From contig OZ038321.1 of NCBI GenBank assembly GCA_964035795.1, positions 13,881,971 to 13,945,970 of the forward strand: DNA of 64,000 nt. Direction: 5' to 3'. Below are positions 15,901-37,000 of this stretch, piece after piece. The notes beneath the pieces were generated by a model. The model saw only the letters and a list, made by a program, of their open reading frames with translations. It was not told the origin of the DNA and made no database searches. Source of the stretch: Pterobdella sp. o SKG-2022. Lineage: Eukaryota > Annelida > Clitellata > Hirudinida > Piscicolidae. Positions within the stretch are counted from its first letter, which is position 1. Every line of letters begins with the position of its first letter. A program made the translations under genes and the position numbers.

Positions 15901-17109
15901 TTATATTTCTAATAACTCCATAAACTAGTTGTTATTATGAAACCATCTTTTAAACCTGATTTTATCTTATTCATTATTTATGAGATCATCCGATTAAACT
16001 TCTCTATGATAATATGTGTTATTTTATTCTTATAATCCATTGCTTAATATTCAACATAGAAGTTGCAAGAAGGCACAAAAGCATGTTTGGCATGGGAACT
16101 ACCACAAACGGTAATCGAGGATACATCGATAGATCTCAAATGCGATATGCACCTTGAAGATACCCAGGGTAACATTCAATCAAAATGCTGGACCTTTTCT
16201 TCGTTTTTCACTTTTATAGATATTAGGGTTGGTGGTCAGTTTTTTGCATCCGATGTGGCATATTTTAGAATGAAGAAATAAAAAAGCATTAATTTTTTAG
16301 TTTCAGACAAAAATTTAATGAGAAAGCGTATTGTATTGTATTGAAGCTATTCTTAAAATTTCGAATTTTCTGATCCAATTTTAAATTTTTCCACCAAGAC
16401 GAGGTTCATAACGGCATCAAGTCTGCAAGTAGAGACCAAAACAATAGAACTGGAAAAGTGGGTGACATGTCGATTAAAGGTCAGAAGGTTGTTCGAATCA
16501 ATGGTTTGCGATCATGACGTGTACACTAAACAACTCCATTATGATATTCTCTTCAATGAAAAACATTGGCTGCCTAAGAAACCATTAGCAGGTTCATCTC
16601 ACTGTGAAATTCGTAATTGTATATATAACATATATTCAGATCAAAATAAAAAGGGAAAATAATTAAGATAAAACTAATAATATTTTCATTCTGAAAATAT
16701 TAAATCTATAGGTAAGATAACTTTCCCGAACGACCTGGCGGAATCGATAGACTACATGCAGGATGAGGTGTTTGAAGTGGATGTGCAGATCAAACCCCTG
16801 GTCAAGGGTTCTCTCAGACTTCCTAGCATAGTTCTATCCATCATCCATAATAGCCGAGATATTAAAAATAATAAAACTGATAAAAAAAAGGCAAATACAT
16901 CAAACCAACAAAATGCGCAAGATTTGAGCAATCAAAAAAACAAAATCAATAGTAACAACAACTATAAAGTGAGGTTAGATGAACATTGGGTGTATAACGA
17001 GAGCTTGAACCAAGTGGTGAATGTGGTGGCTCTAACTGATATGCAGGTGTATCATGTGCCAAATTACCTCGAACTCCTTGAGCAGAACATACAACGAGTC
17101 TCTGCTTAA
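3934..17109 (+). CDS. TRAPPC10: Trafficking protein particle complex subunit 10 (TRAPPC10, TRS130-like)
   Basis: Subunit of TRAPPII, a tethering complex and guanine-nucleotide exchange factor for Rab GTPases at the Golgi. Exons: 3934-3958, 4075-4159, 4285-4321, 4409-4504, 4930-5120, 8971-9087, 9522-9600, 9974-10085, 10256-10436, 10605-10674, 10921-11124, 11319-11427, 11650-11720, 11816-11907, 12093-12233, 12739-12845, 12925-13379, 13560-13831, 14264-14456, 14678-14825, 14977-15323, 15471-15568, 15746-15857, 16060-16168, 16307-16332, 16399-16591, 16712-17109. They sum to 4068 nt (1355 aa, against about 1259 in human) and stay in frame to TAA. Landmarks: MNQKPLVTY start, DWLIIVVVNGDNK, ALIQYDELDALFTQ, LLDMRTYLFGRQC, PEGAMECWVYLSCMEVL, RMRSARLASKQLADFYM, then the diverged beta-rich C-terminal half. 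The 26-bp exon 25 is tentative; a later acceptor for exon 26 also keeps frame. Extra length comes from Asn/Ser-rich inserts in exons 17-19 and 27. Intron 5 carries a LINE. Confidence 0.92.
5689..8372 (+). mobile_element. RTE-like LINE remnant: endonuclease C-terminus, reverse transcriptase, zinc-finger tail
   Basis: Sense insertion in TRAPPC10 intron 5. The open stretches 5789-6934, 6921-7169, 7111-7470 and 7521-7955 overlap in different frames, so one original ORF is broken by frameshifts and stops. Order: end of an APE-type endonuclease (TYQSGD..TQIDYILHKR, then TQHRLVVGDFKV); reverse-transcriptase blocks GKAAGPLGIVAEILK, VYKGKGDALNRCN, QCGFMQSRGTTDAIF, YLAFIDLEKAFDS and catalytic YADD at 7378-7389; a Cys/His finger (7548-7679); the EFCYLGDMLSAGGGCE tail; and RMRWFGHVER near 8105-8135 in another frame. 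The endonuclease N-terminus with its catalytic residues is missing, so the copy is 5'-truncated or decayed. A short ATTG/TGAT repeat at about 8346-8372 is a plausible 3' tail. Not autonomous. Exact edges are estimates, because no target-site duplication could be fixed. Confidence 0.85.
7548..7679 (+). other. PHD-like zinc-finger segment inside the LINE ORF
   Basis: Between the RT domain and the C-terminal tail the frame encodes C-G-V-C, then C-G-D-C, W-V-H-K-K-C and C-A-R-C. Spacing is C-x2-C, C-x2-C, H-x2-C, C-x2-C, and the H-K-K-C box follows a Trp, as in PHD/treble-clef fingers. Similar fingers occur in LINEs of marine invertebrates (recollection). A nucleic-acid or chromatin contact role for retrotransposition is inference. 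Confidence 0.7.
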
Positions 17110-17563
17110 GCTGATGTTGGTTGTTTAACGGAGTGATAACATTCTTATGAATATTTTTAGTTTTACAACTATTATGAAAATTTAGTTTTGTAATTCAAGT
17201 GTTAATTCTTAATTGACCTTTCTCTCCTAATTGAGCTTTTACTAATTGTATATAAAGCTGTCTCAATTTTAACTTTGTAGACATGAATTGTAGTTTTCAA
17301 CAACTTTCAACTATTTTTCAACATCGAGTAATTTATGTTGAAGCTAAACTTGTGCATTTGTTTCATGTATTTTAAGTTTCCTCTATTAATCATGCTTTTA
17401 ATATGTTAAAATTATTTTCTGATCTGATATAACTTATTGAAAATATTCACTAAACACATATTGATCTGTTATTTATTGTGGCTTATTATTATAGTCAGCA
17501 TTTTTCCCTTTTCCAAGGGGTCACTAAATATGAACCCATTAAATTATCGGTGAACATATGTAT

Positions 17564-17576
17564 AATAAAAAATAAA
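17564..17576 (+). terminator. Candidate polyadenylation signals (two AATAAA) for TRAPPC10
   Basis: Two AATAAA hexamers, one base apart, lie about 455 nt after the TRAPPC10 stop. Plausible 3' end, unproven. Confidence 0.35.
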
Positions 17577-19178
17577 ATTCCAATATTATTAATTTTATTT
17601 TCTAATTACTGATCCAACTTATAAAACGATAAAAATTTCTTTTTTATTTCAAGTTTTGCTTTTTATATAGTACAATCACCTATAACATCATGAATTTTCT
17701 AAAGGTTATATGAGTTTGAATGCGTTGCAATGGTATGTATGCTTAAGTTTCGTATATACATCAAAGTTATCAGTCAAACTGTTAACATGGAAAAAATAAT
17801 CATCTAAGATTCACTGTTGAATAAATATAAAATAAATAATATGAAGTGATAATACCCTTCAAATTAACGTTTAAATTAGCAGTTTTTTTGAGTACTGTTA
17901 CATATATCTAACCACAATTGAGCAAAAATGGTGAAATGACGATTTATTGATGAATTGGTTTTGAAATGATGTATGAAGTTTAAATTGATTCATGATCAAA
18001 AAACAATGAGAAGTACCATGAACGATAATCTTGATGAGAAATGACGAAAGCAGGAGTGTTTGAGTGTTGTAATGAAGATTGTTATATGTTTTCAAACCCA
18101 CACATGTATTATTATGTGTAAGAAACAAGTATCGTTCCAAGTTATTCTTAACTGCAATAATAATCTAATGCCGATATAATAGACAATCATTCAAGCCATC
18201 ACCGAAACTGAAAATAACCTGTAATAATAAAAACAACTACCAACTCTTTAACTTTTGCAGTTTTTATAACATTGAACCAGTTATATAGGAAAGCACTGAT
18301 TTCCCATAGTTCGAGCTTCTAGTCCATTTTCTTTATTATAAACTCATTGTTTTTATTATCGCAATAATTTCCTATATTCTAACTAAACAATATTAGCTCC
18401 ACAAAGTTTATAGTTTCTTATATTAAAAACAATGAAAAATATTAAAGGCTCTAGAAAGCTTTCAAATCACTATCAACTTGATAAATATAAGTTACTTTCG
18501 TATTTCTTGAATAACTCTTTAACATTCCAGTTTAAAACTCCATTATAAAAACTATATATTTTAATGGTTTTGGCTTATAATGATACTAAATAAACTTATA
18601 CAAACCTTCATAAGACTTATTTATTAGGGTAAGATCAGAAAGCGACTGAGTATATTAATATACGAAAAATGGAAAAAAATTAATGATAAATTTAAAAAAT
18701 ATTAGATGTCTGAAGTTTTAGAATATTAAGGTTTCAAAAATATGTGTATATAAAAATATATGTTATGATCTATAAAATAAGGAAAGAATACATAGTTATT
18801 TGTCATTTTATATATAGAAATAATTTAATTTATATATATAAATTCGTAACTCCAAAATATAGAATCAGGAATGTGAAAAATCGAAAGTTTAATATGTTAA
18901 AACTCCTAAAAATAATCCAAACAGCATTCAGAATGAAAGCAATTGAAAAATAGGGAATAGGATAAGTGAATGATGAAAGATAAACAAAAAAGTATGATTT
19001 TTTTCATAATGATTTGTCCATTCACTATTATCATTGATAAAGCTTCTAGTTGAAACTGAATTACATTTTTTTATGATTGATTCAAAATTTTTCATGATTT
19101 ACAATAAACCTAAAAAATTGGGAATACAAATAATCATTGGTATATAAAAATCAATAAATGATCACATTCCAAACTGAA
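17577..19178. other. Convergent intergenic region between TRAPPC10 and ARHGAP1
   Basis: Very AT-rich, with no supported exon. The short ORFs at 17898-18140 and 18744-18953 have low-complexity Ile/Lys/Tyr composition and no splice context. TTTATT at 18620-18625 (AATAAA on the minus strand) could end the ARHGAP1 transcript. Confidence 0.5.
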
Positions 19179-28212
<9,034 letters not shown>

Positions 28213-28556
28213 TTTGGAAAGTTTCAAAAAGATCTAAAATAAATAAAAGAAAAAACTATTCAGTTTATACGACGAAATAGACAAAAGTTGGAGACGTCTG
28301 AAAATGACTAAGATGAGAACACTATTAAAAATCATTTGTGTTTTTTATTTTTTTATATTGTATTTCTTAGCATTTGAAAAGTTACTTTAATATTTTTATG
28401 TTTTTTGATATTATAGTTTTCAATTATATAGAAATTTTTTTATCAATTAAAAAGCATGAAATGAGCATCACTAGAAAAAAACGTTCAGAAGTTAAATTTC
28501 ATTTTCTTTTACGCATTTTTTTCCAGTTTATTCGAAAACACACAATAAAAGCTATA
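28213..28556. promoter_or_regulatory. Shared divergent promoter region, ARHGAP1 / STRAP
   Basis: 344 bp separate the divergent start codons. Both genes have a well-formed 3' splice acceptor just upstream of the ATG: minus-strand TTATTTTAG ending at 28234 (21 nt from the ARHGAP1 start) and plus-strand TTTTTTTCCAG ending at 28526 (30 nt from the STRAP start). With so little room for upstream exons, these suggest a tiny 5' UTR intron or spliced-leader addition. Confidence 0.5.
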
Positions 28557-30480
28557 ATGTCTTCTATGAGACAAAATCCTTTGACTTGCAGTGGTCATAC
28601 AAGACCTGTAGTTCATTTATCTTTCAGCAGAATAACTCCAGACGGATATTTTTTGATAAGTGCTAGCAAAGGTTTTGAATTTATTTTTTCTATAACTAAA
28701 TTTGTACGAAATATTCAGTTTATTCATTTTTTTATTTTCGATAGATGGTAAGCCCATGCTCAGACAAGGTGATACAGGTGATTGGTTGGGAACTTTTGAA
28801 GGACATAAAGGAGCAGTATGGGCAGCCAACCTTGACCATCAAGCTTTTCGAGCTGCAACTGGCTCTGCTGATTTTACTGCGTGAGAAAAAATTTCTAATT
28901 CATTTAAATTTAGAATTAATATTTTTCATTTGTTTTCAGTAAAGTTTGGGATGCAGAAACTGGAAATGAATTACACTCATTTGCTCATAAACATATAGTA
29001 AAGTGTGTTGACTTTACCTCAGACACACAATACCTACTTACTGGAAGCAATGAAAAACTTCTCAGAATATATGACTTGAACAAACCTTCTAATGGTTAAA
29101 TATTTAATTCAATTGAAATATTTGCAACTTCAAAATATTGAAAAATTTTTATAGAACCTGAAATACTAAGCAATTATAATTCTAATGTGAGATGTTGCTT
29201 ATGGCTTGACAACAAGTTCATAGTCAGTGCTTCAGATGACAAGACTATCAGGTTAATCTCATTTTATGCTTTTAAAGTCTTATTTAAATATTGTTTTCAA
29301 TTTTCAATTCAAACTAAATGCCATATTATATACATGATTTTTGCTTTTTTTAGGTTATGGGATGCAAAAGATAAAAAGGAAATAAAAATGCTGCAACTAC
29401 CTTCAGCTCCATCTGACCTAGAACTTTCAAAGGATGAGCAGGTACTCACTGTGGCTTCTGGAAACAAAGTCATTTTCCTCAATGCTCTCACGTCAGTGCT
29501 TTAAAAGATTATTGAATACTATTTTTTAATTTGATCAAGTTTTTTTTATTTTCATTAAAATACCCATATGAGTTTATAATGATGATGAATAAAAGCTTTT
29601 TATACTGTATTGTACAGTAAAAACTTCAGATTATGAGAATTCTGAAGAACTTGTAGAAAAAAATTTTTATTAAGCTAAAATTTCCAACAAGTAAAACCTT
29701 GTCATATTTCTTATATGTGTTCTTCTGAATCCTCATAGTCTGATGTTTTCACTGTAGGAAATTCAAGTTTACAAAAAGAACATACAATGTCTCTAAAAAA
29801 AAAACTGTATTGTATGCTTTTAATACATAAATTTCAAAATAATGATTTTTAGGTTCAAAATTATTTTTCATAAATAATCTTCATTGCAATAAACAAAAAA
29901 AAGTTTAGAGAAGGTGAAGGAGTTTGAGACTGGGAGTCTTCTCAATAGTGCCTCCCTGCATCCAAGCAAGGAAGTGTTTGTGTGTGGTGGAGATGACTTC
30001 AAAATGTACAAATGCGATTATCAAACCGGTGCTGAACTCGGTCTGTTTCACATTTATATATTTTTTATAGTACTCGATAACAATGATGAAAGTATAAATT
30101 TAATTTTGGGATATTCAATTCAGAGTTATAATGATTAATTATTGATATTATTATACAATAATTATCATACAGAATCTTTCAAAGGCCATTTTGGTAGCGT
30201 TCATACTGTCAGGTATTTTTGTGAAGTTGTTTTGATTTGAGATAAATTTTAGACTTTTACTGTTTCAAAATATTTAACCATGTCATTTTTCAAATATAAA
30301 TGCAGATTCTCTCCAGATGGAGAGATGTATGCTAGTGGTAGTGAAGACGGAACATTAAGGTTGTGGCAAACAACAGTTGGAAAAACTTACGGTTTGTGGA
30401 AGTGTGTTACACCTGATGAATCTCCAATTGCTGCTGGGCTAGCTAGTCCCGTAGATAATGCCATAAAAGTCGATTGTTAG
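28557..30480 (+). CDS. STRAP: Serine-threonine kinase receptor-associated protein (STRAP/UNRIP), WD40 propeller
   Basis: WD40 scaffold found with the SMN complex (snRNP assembly) and as an adaptor in TGF-beta receptor/Smad signalling. Eight exons: 28557-28671, 28745-28880, 28940-29094, 29155-29251, 29354-29491, 29904-30040, 30173-30212, 30306-30480. Total 993 nt, 330 aa (human 350), in frame throughout. Landmarks: N-terminal [97 protein letters not shown] and [14 protein letters not shown], matching successive blades. The Met before SSMRQNP was chosen because it matches the family start and lies just after a splice acceptor; the reading frame extends upstream only into sequence before that acceptor. 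The C-terminal tail is shorter than in vertebrates. Intron 5 (29492-29903) holds an inverted repeat. Confidence 0.95.
29613..29757. repeat. Imperfect inverted repeat in STRAP intron 5
   Basis: Arm 29613-29650 (TACAGTAAAAACTTCAG...) is about 80% complementary to arm 29719-29757 when reversed (TACAGTGAAAACATCAG...), with a 68-base loop. The intron RNA could form a hairpin, or this is a relic of a small inverted-repeat transposon. No target duplication identified. Confidence 0.6.
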
Positions 30481-30678
30481 CGGCTCAAAGCCTATAAACG
30501 TTCTTCATTTGCTTTCTCTCATAATGTTCTAAAATCAACATTGGATTTGCTGGATATGCGTCTGCTTCCATAAGGGTTCTATTGTGCAAAGAATACTTAA
30601 GTTTGTTAAAAATTTTAATTCAGATTTTATGCCTTCTTTTTGAACTGTTTGTGATTGCATACTCGTGATCTAATTGTC

Positions 30679-30684
30679 AATAAA
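30679..30684 (+). terminator. Candidate polyadenylation signal AATAAA for STRAP
   Basis: AATAAA about 200 nt after the stop codon, the best-placed hexamer downstream of STRAP. Confidence 0.45.
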
Positions 30685-31961
30685 ACACACAAATTCATTT
30701 TTGGTCATTCATTTCAAATAGTTTGCTCATATTTCGTCCTCGCCAGTTTGAACCCGATGAAGAAATTTTATAGATTTTTAACAAAGAAAATGCAGCAGCA
30801 TCGAGTGCTATTTCGCCCCGTGTCTTAGCTTGGGAATTCTTTTTTCTTCATCGGAGTCTACCATTTTTTTAAATGTTCCTTTTAATGGAAAATAAAGCAT
30901 TACTTAGATTTAGGTTTTTTTATGTATTTCGTAAAAAACAACAAAGCTCTCTTCCACTTATCGGGCTTCTAAAAAGAAAGACCACAAAGATGGCCTGTAG
31001 GGTCTTTGCTTGAGAGAACAAAAAGCGTTTGCTATCCGGATTTTTTGTTTAATTATTTATTAGTAAAACTAGTTATTTTTAATAAATAATTTGTGATAAC
31101 TCAACATTTTCTTTGTTAAAAATAGAAACATTTGATATACTATATCCGATCTGAACACACGGGTCTAAAAAGCAAATCTTTTTGGTTTTTCAAGAAATTG
31201 GCTGATGATTGAAGAATGAAATAAATTACAAAAAGTTTAATACATTTTAAACATGTCTTATCATATAGCATTATTTCCCACTTTTATGTAAAAACATACT
31301 TTTTAACAATATATCAAAGAAATTTTGTATTTTGTCATATGAATATTTTTGCGTTTAAGGTACTTGTATGGCACAAAGAGCAGGTAAAAATCTACAAATA
31401 GAAGACTTACTTAAATGCCATTTTATGCGAGGCTCCCAAAAAACAAACAATGAAGATGTATAAATCGATATTTACTTTAAACTTTTATATGTACCTCACA
31501 AAAAAGACAAGCGAAATATGACTTAAAAGTCAAAAGTAAAATAATTTACAAACATGAGATATAAAAAAAATAAATTAACATAAAATTGGGCTTTTAAATC
31601 ATGCACTAAACTACTGGACTCATGTTCACTACAACGTTGAGCACTGGGAAGTCGCCTCCAGCACAAAATAAACTCATTATGTAAGTCTGGCAAAAAGCTT
31701 TTTTTGAAGATACACGAAAAAATCCGTTACCCAGCATAGATAACTCCAGAGGACCAAATTTATTAATCGTGCGCTGATCGTGTATGAAGTTATAAGATTA
31801 CTACGGACATGTTATAAGGCACTGGCCCAAATGGTTGTGCATGACATGAAGGAATAGATAGCGCCGCATAACCATTGGGTTTTGTGGTATCGTGATAAGA
31901 TAAGCACAAATTCGAAAAAAACATAAAAGCTCAAAAAAAATTTTGTGCATACAACAAAATG
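30685..31961. other. Convergent intergenic region between STRAP and seipin
   Basis: No supported gene. The part from about 31620 to 31900 is less AT-rich than its surroundings but has no open frame with splice context. It is probably the seipin 3' UTR or an old repeat. TTTATT at 31759-31764 (AATAAA on the minus strand) lies about 200 nt after the seipin stop. Confidence 0.45.
31759..31764 (-). terminator. Candidate polyadenylation signal AATAAA for seipin
   Basis: Minus-strand AATAAA about 200 nt downstream of the stop at 31962-31964. Confidence 0.35.
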
Positions 31962-34073
31962 TTAATCCTTTTTTTTGTCTTGATGTATATCTTCTGTTTT
32001 TAGAAGTTTTATTGGTACAACAATTTCTGCAATTGAATTCAAAAGTAACAGTATAAGAATTGAATTTGAAAACAAAGTTGAACCTTCGATATCTTCAGTC
32101 ATCGTGGATGCGTCTTTTTTGGATGGCCCAACTGGTGAAGCTTCATTATTCACTTCAGCAATGTGGTTTTCTTTCAGTACTTTCTTGATTATGAATATAA
32201 ACCAATAGGCAAAAGCGATAAAAGCAAAGAAAGAGAAGATAGCCATCACACCAAACAACGCAGAACTTATCCACCAATAATGAATCAGATACCTTCAATG
32301 TATTGTACTCGGTTTAATATCAGAAAAGTGTTAATGAAAAAATCCAAAAAATTTTATAACAGAATATTAGTTTTGAGATCATTAGCAAAACCATGGTTAT
32401 TTAATTAGTTGAGTCTCAAAATTTATTTTCCTTATACCGCTGACAAAACAAAATAAAATCAAACTTTTTAAATAAAAAGTTATCAAAGTTAATACTCAAC
32501 CTCAAGCCACTGAAACGTGCTGTGATCTTCATCCTTCCTCCATACAGCTCCACATGCTTGGAATAAACTGTGACAATTACTTCAGTTGATCTGTGATACT
32601 GTCAAATTTATAACAGTCACGTAACGTAATAAATTCGAACATTAGCAACTATTCATTAGTTTTTAGTAGCAATCCATACAATATATCCTAGAATATTGAA
32701 AATTTTTAACATTATTCATTTTCAAAATGTCACCCACAACTGAATGTATTGACAACATGACAAATTGTATGAAGCTTTTTGTAGAAATAAAGTTTACTGT
32801 TAAGTTCTTTGATCATTTGAGTTAGTTTTATGAAAAGCTTTGCACAGCATTCTCAATAAATCTTTCTGCAGATAGGTTTAATGAGAAAGTTTTTATAAGC
32901 TTTTCATAAAACTAACTCAAATGATCAAAGTACTTACAGTAAACTTTATTTCTACAAAAAGCTTCATACAATTTGTCATGTTGTCAATGTGCTCCTGTTA
33001 AACTCTATGAAAAAACATAATCATTACATAATTTTCTGTGTAATGCTGAGTCATGTGCAGAGAAAGAGTTTGCATCTGTTTGCAGTTGTAAAAGATGTAG
33101 CAGGGTAGAGACACAATGGTTTCAATAAGGTACCTCAGAGGGGTTTTATACTCCATCATGATCTGTGATTGATCATAGAAAATTTTTAGTGTTTTATTAT
33201 AGTAGTGAATTTTCACAGAGTTTTTTAAATTATTTTTGATAGTTTACAACTATTAAGTCAATGAAGCACAACAAGTTTGATGCAAACAAAGAAGAAAAAA
33301 TCTTTTGAACTCACTGATTTCAATATTTCATTACTTGTATAATTTTGATCTTTGGAGTATGCATAAAAACCTACTGTCATCATGCCTACCAAAAAGTGAT
33401 GTGATTTTATTGTAAATTACAATGTGAGTATTGTTCAAAAGATATCAACCAAGCTCTTTATTAGAAGGAGATTCTGGTAAATCCAAATCAATTTGAATAC
33501 TGTACACAACACTCGGATCTAGAGGCTATTTGATTGAATCAAAATTAATTTTGTAATGAAAAGAAAAGTTTTATGAGTATTCAAATCATCAAATTTGAAT
33601 ATATCATATTGAATAATTATACATAGAAGATCTTGTTTAAACAATATCTTCAATGTATACCTTTGAACAAGCATTTAGATGTGATAATGTAATAAGCCAT
33701 TCATATAATTGTCTATATCTTAAATTTATATAACTCTATAATTATTTCCATTAACTAACTTTGTATGTTTCCTCATCAAAATATGCTTTTGCTTTTCTGG
33801 TGAAATCTCTGACAATTAAGCATTATTTTGTTAAAAAACATAATTAATTCAATTTGTTATGAGTATAATCAATACTTACTCTGTTATAAGAAAATTCAAA
33901 TCAATTTCAGTTAGCAAAACAGGTATGTAAAGACGGTAGAAAAAGGCATACACAAAAAATGCAAGTAAAAAAAGAAACGGTAAAATTAAAATTAAAATTG
34001 AAAATGACAAAAATGACTTGAATACACGGTTTTTGATTACTTTTTCATAAAAATCATATACTGAAAACTCCAT
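31962..34073 (-). CDS. BSCL2: Seipin-like ER protein of lipid-droplet biogenesis
   Basis: Oligomeric ER membrane protein that organises triglyceride at lipid-droplet assembly sites. Seven exons in coding order: 34073-33880, 33808-33760, 33525-33450, 33385-33315, 33162-33028, 32598-32501, 32292-31962. Total 954 nt, 317 aa. Architecture fits seipin: short cytosolic N-terminus, TM1 about residues 21-45, FFYRLYIPV, a luminal beta domain with IDLDLPESPSNKELG, MEYKTPLRYLIETIVSLP and a VTVYSKHVELYGGRM...FSGLRYL end, TM2 about residues 218-242, then a cytosolic tail. The luminal core aligns well by eye with human LELELPESPVNQDLG. The tail has an unusual third hydrophobic run (SNSILILLLLNSIAEIVVPI). 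A TTTTAG acceptor ends 9 nt before the ATG. Intron 5 contains a long hairpin. Confidence 0.85.
32748..32988. repeat. Long near-perfect inverted repeat (about 92-bp arms) in seipin intron 5
   Basis: Arm 32748-32840 and arm 32897-32988 are reverse complements, differing by one indel and one substitution near the middle. The loop is 56 nt. The arms begin ATTGACAACATGAC and close on AAGCTT. The whole lies inside the intron between seipin exons 5 and 6. It may be a foldback/MITE-like element or an inverted duplication. In RNA it would form a long duplex. Confidence 0.9.
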
Positions 34074-37000
34074 CTTAATAAACTAAAATTTTACTTGAAA
34101 CTATTTTACAACAATAAATTCTTCAAAAATAATCTTCAAACTCATAATCGAAAGGACTAATATATTGTGCTTTGATATTTTTGAAATAAGCGAAACGTGT
34201 ATTTGCTTTTAACACTCGAAAGTTAATAAAGGTAGAATATTTTAGTATTTTTCCAAAAATTATTGTACCAATTATTATAGGGTTAAGCCGCCAAAATGAT
34301 TTTTTTGAGAATTATTATAAGTCTTTAATTTATAACTGAGAATTAAAAAAACATTTATATTTTTAAATATTAGATTACCATTTGTTGTTAAAAGATTCCT
34401 ACGTGAATGAAATGATTCTTTGAGATTGATGCAAACATTCAAAATCTATCTTTAAAGTTAATAAATAATTTGTCAAATCAATTTTTGATATATTTTATCA
34501 TAATACAAAGCTTATTGTAAAGTGAATTTACTTTATCATGTATATACAGGTTTACATTTTCGAGGTTAATAATTCAAAATTATTACATTGTTTCATGAGA
34601 GTTTGAAAAATTTATAATGAAATTTATTTTAATTCAAAAAAAAGTCTTAAGGCTCAGATCCTTGTGTTACTCAACGTTGAGTTTAGGAATTCTTTAAAAC
34701 AATGGTTAAAAAGTAAACTTTCTCATGACTTTACTCGTTATAATAGATTCAATATGCACAATAAACCATTTTAAAGATCTAGTAAATTACAGTTATAAGT
34801 ATACTGAATGCTAATTACCGCAAAACTTCATGTGTAGATGCGAAGTTTATTCCAATTAAACAATTCACAAATTGAATGAATTATTCTTAATTTTATATTT
34901 AAAGTCACGATTTGTATTTTCGTTTATCATATTTTGAGTAATTCTTTTTTTTTTTAAATTTTTTAAACAAAATTTTAGCATGTTTTTTTAAATATTAAAA
35001 ATTACCTTTATAAATTCGGGAAAAACTAATCCAATAAAAATGTTATAAAAAAATATTATAATCAATAGGTATAGTATAACATTCAATAGCCTCAATGCCA
35101 TAAATTAAAACATAAAAAATATCATGCTAACGAAGAACTTATAAACTATATGGATTCAAACGGTTAGTTTCAAACAGGCACTTTTGTCAAGCATTTATTC
35201 AACAATAATTTGTCGAAAGCTGATAAATAAATAACTTGATTATAATCCTAAATACACTCTCGATAAATATTCAATGTCAAACATTTTATTAGTCTCTAAT
35301 AATATCACCAATAGACTCTTGTTTCCTAACTAATATTTCACTGGATTTCATTATTTATGTTCGATAAAGATACAAATTTTACTTGGAAATTAATTCTATC
35401 GGGTTGTATTTTATTAAACCATTTGACAATATATAAAAACTTCCACAATACGTTCTTCTGAAAAATATAAAAAATTCAAAAAATAATTTTTAAAATGAAA
35501 GGAAAGTCCTATAAACAAAAATAGGTTGTATTCAAAAGAACTGATAAGTAATGCTCGGCAAGTAACAAGATATAAAAATATTCTAAGAATATACATGAAA
35601 ATTCATACAAGAGATTCAATTTTTCTTCATTACAAATATAAATTTGTAAGCTCTTGAATCAATATTAACTAGCTGTTTCAAGCCACAATCTTTAATTCTA
35701 AGTTTAAGATAGGATCTTTTGCAATAAAGTTCTACACCTATCAATTAAAATTACTAATAAGGCAAATTCTCAAGTCAAGTACCTGGTAGGGAGACTAATA
35801 ACGTAAAAGTACTAATAATAATACAAATAATAAGAGTTAACTACGGTTTGATTATGAGTTATTATATTTACCTTAATATTTAATTTATTTAAAAAAAATT
35901 TTATTGTGTATGTATGCTATAACTTCAGCGTCACTTTTTAGTTAGATTTCGATGTTTAAATAGTTCTGAATGTGGAAAAATTTATTTTTTCATATTGAAT
36001 ATATGCATGGTTTCTAAAAGTACTTACTAAGAGTTTACTGAGAATATAAATTAATGTAATAAGCAAAATTGTTTTAGTCTCGTCGAATCATTTTCAAGTA
36101 AATCATTTAAGATTTTCAACGTTTCAAACTACAACCTCTCATGACTATGATAATGCATAATTATATGATTTATTCAACATTAAACTAGCATATTCTACCT
36201 TATCTTTATATGGAATTTTAATAACATTCTTGCATCCTTAATAAAAATTTCTAAGTTATCTTGAAGTCATAAGTTATTTTTTTCGCATTGTATCTGATTA
36301 TTTGTAAAGTGTATAATGTAATTTACATCGATTAGCTGTATTTTCAACTAAATATAAAAACCACATGACTAACTTTGGATCGTATTACATTGACAATATG
36401 CCATTTATCACCTTTTAAATTATATTCACAATGGTTGATTCACTATGAAAAATTCTTTTTATAGTATCCAATCATTGCTTCCAAGAAATTTAATTGTTTT
36501 AGCTTTTTATAGTTTTATATTAGTAATCTTATTATTAATATAAGATTTCATCTAAAAATAGAAAAAGAAAACTTTTAAAGAACATTGAATACATATTAAA
36601 CTCTGAATTTCTTGTAAGTTAAAACTAATTATATTATCGAGGTTTCAAGCAATAAGACGATAATTAATCAAAATTTATCTCAGTTTTGGAATTCTACAGT
36701 TTCTTCAGAAGATGAGCAATTTTTTAAAACTACCTTTATTCATTTTAAATCTTTAAAACAACTCGAAGCTTGAAAGTATAAGGGACCTTATCAGGTACTT
36801 GATAATGTTAGTCATACAAAAGCTTAGTACAGTTTTTAATAAATCTTCAATATAGCTTTCATACATTTTATTTCAGACTAATAAAACTTCACTTTAAATA
36901 CTCATTCATTTGAATGCAAAGCTTTTTTAATATTGGTTAAATATATTGAAATGACACATTTTGTCAATCCGACGTTTTATGAATTGTTGATTTCATAAAA

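Noticed and set aside
28374..28556. Upstream in-frame extension of STRAP from an earlier Met
   Set aside because: The extension is Ile/Phe/Lys-rich, is not in the family, and lies before a strong acceptor at 28526.
33163..33216. N-terminal extension of seipin exon 5 reading VKIHYYNKTLKIF
   Set aside because: There is no AG acceptor upstream before a stop. The acceptor at 33163 joins in phase and restores the seipin alignment.
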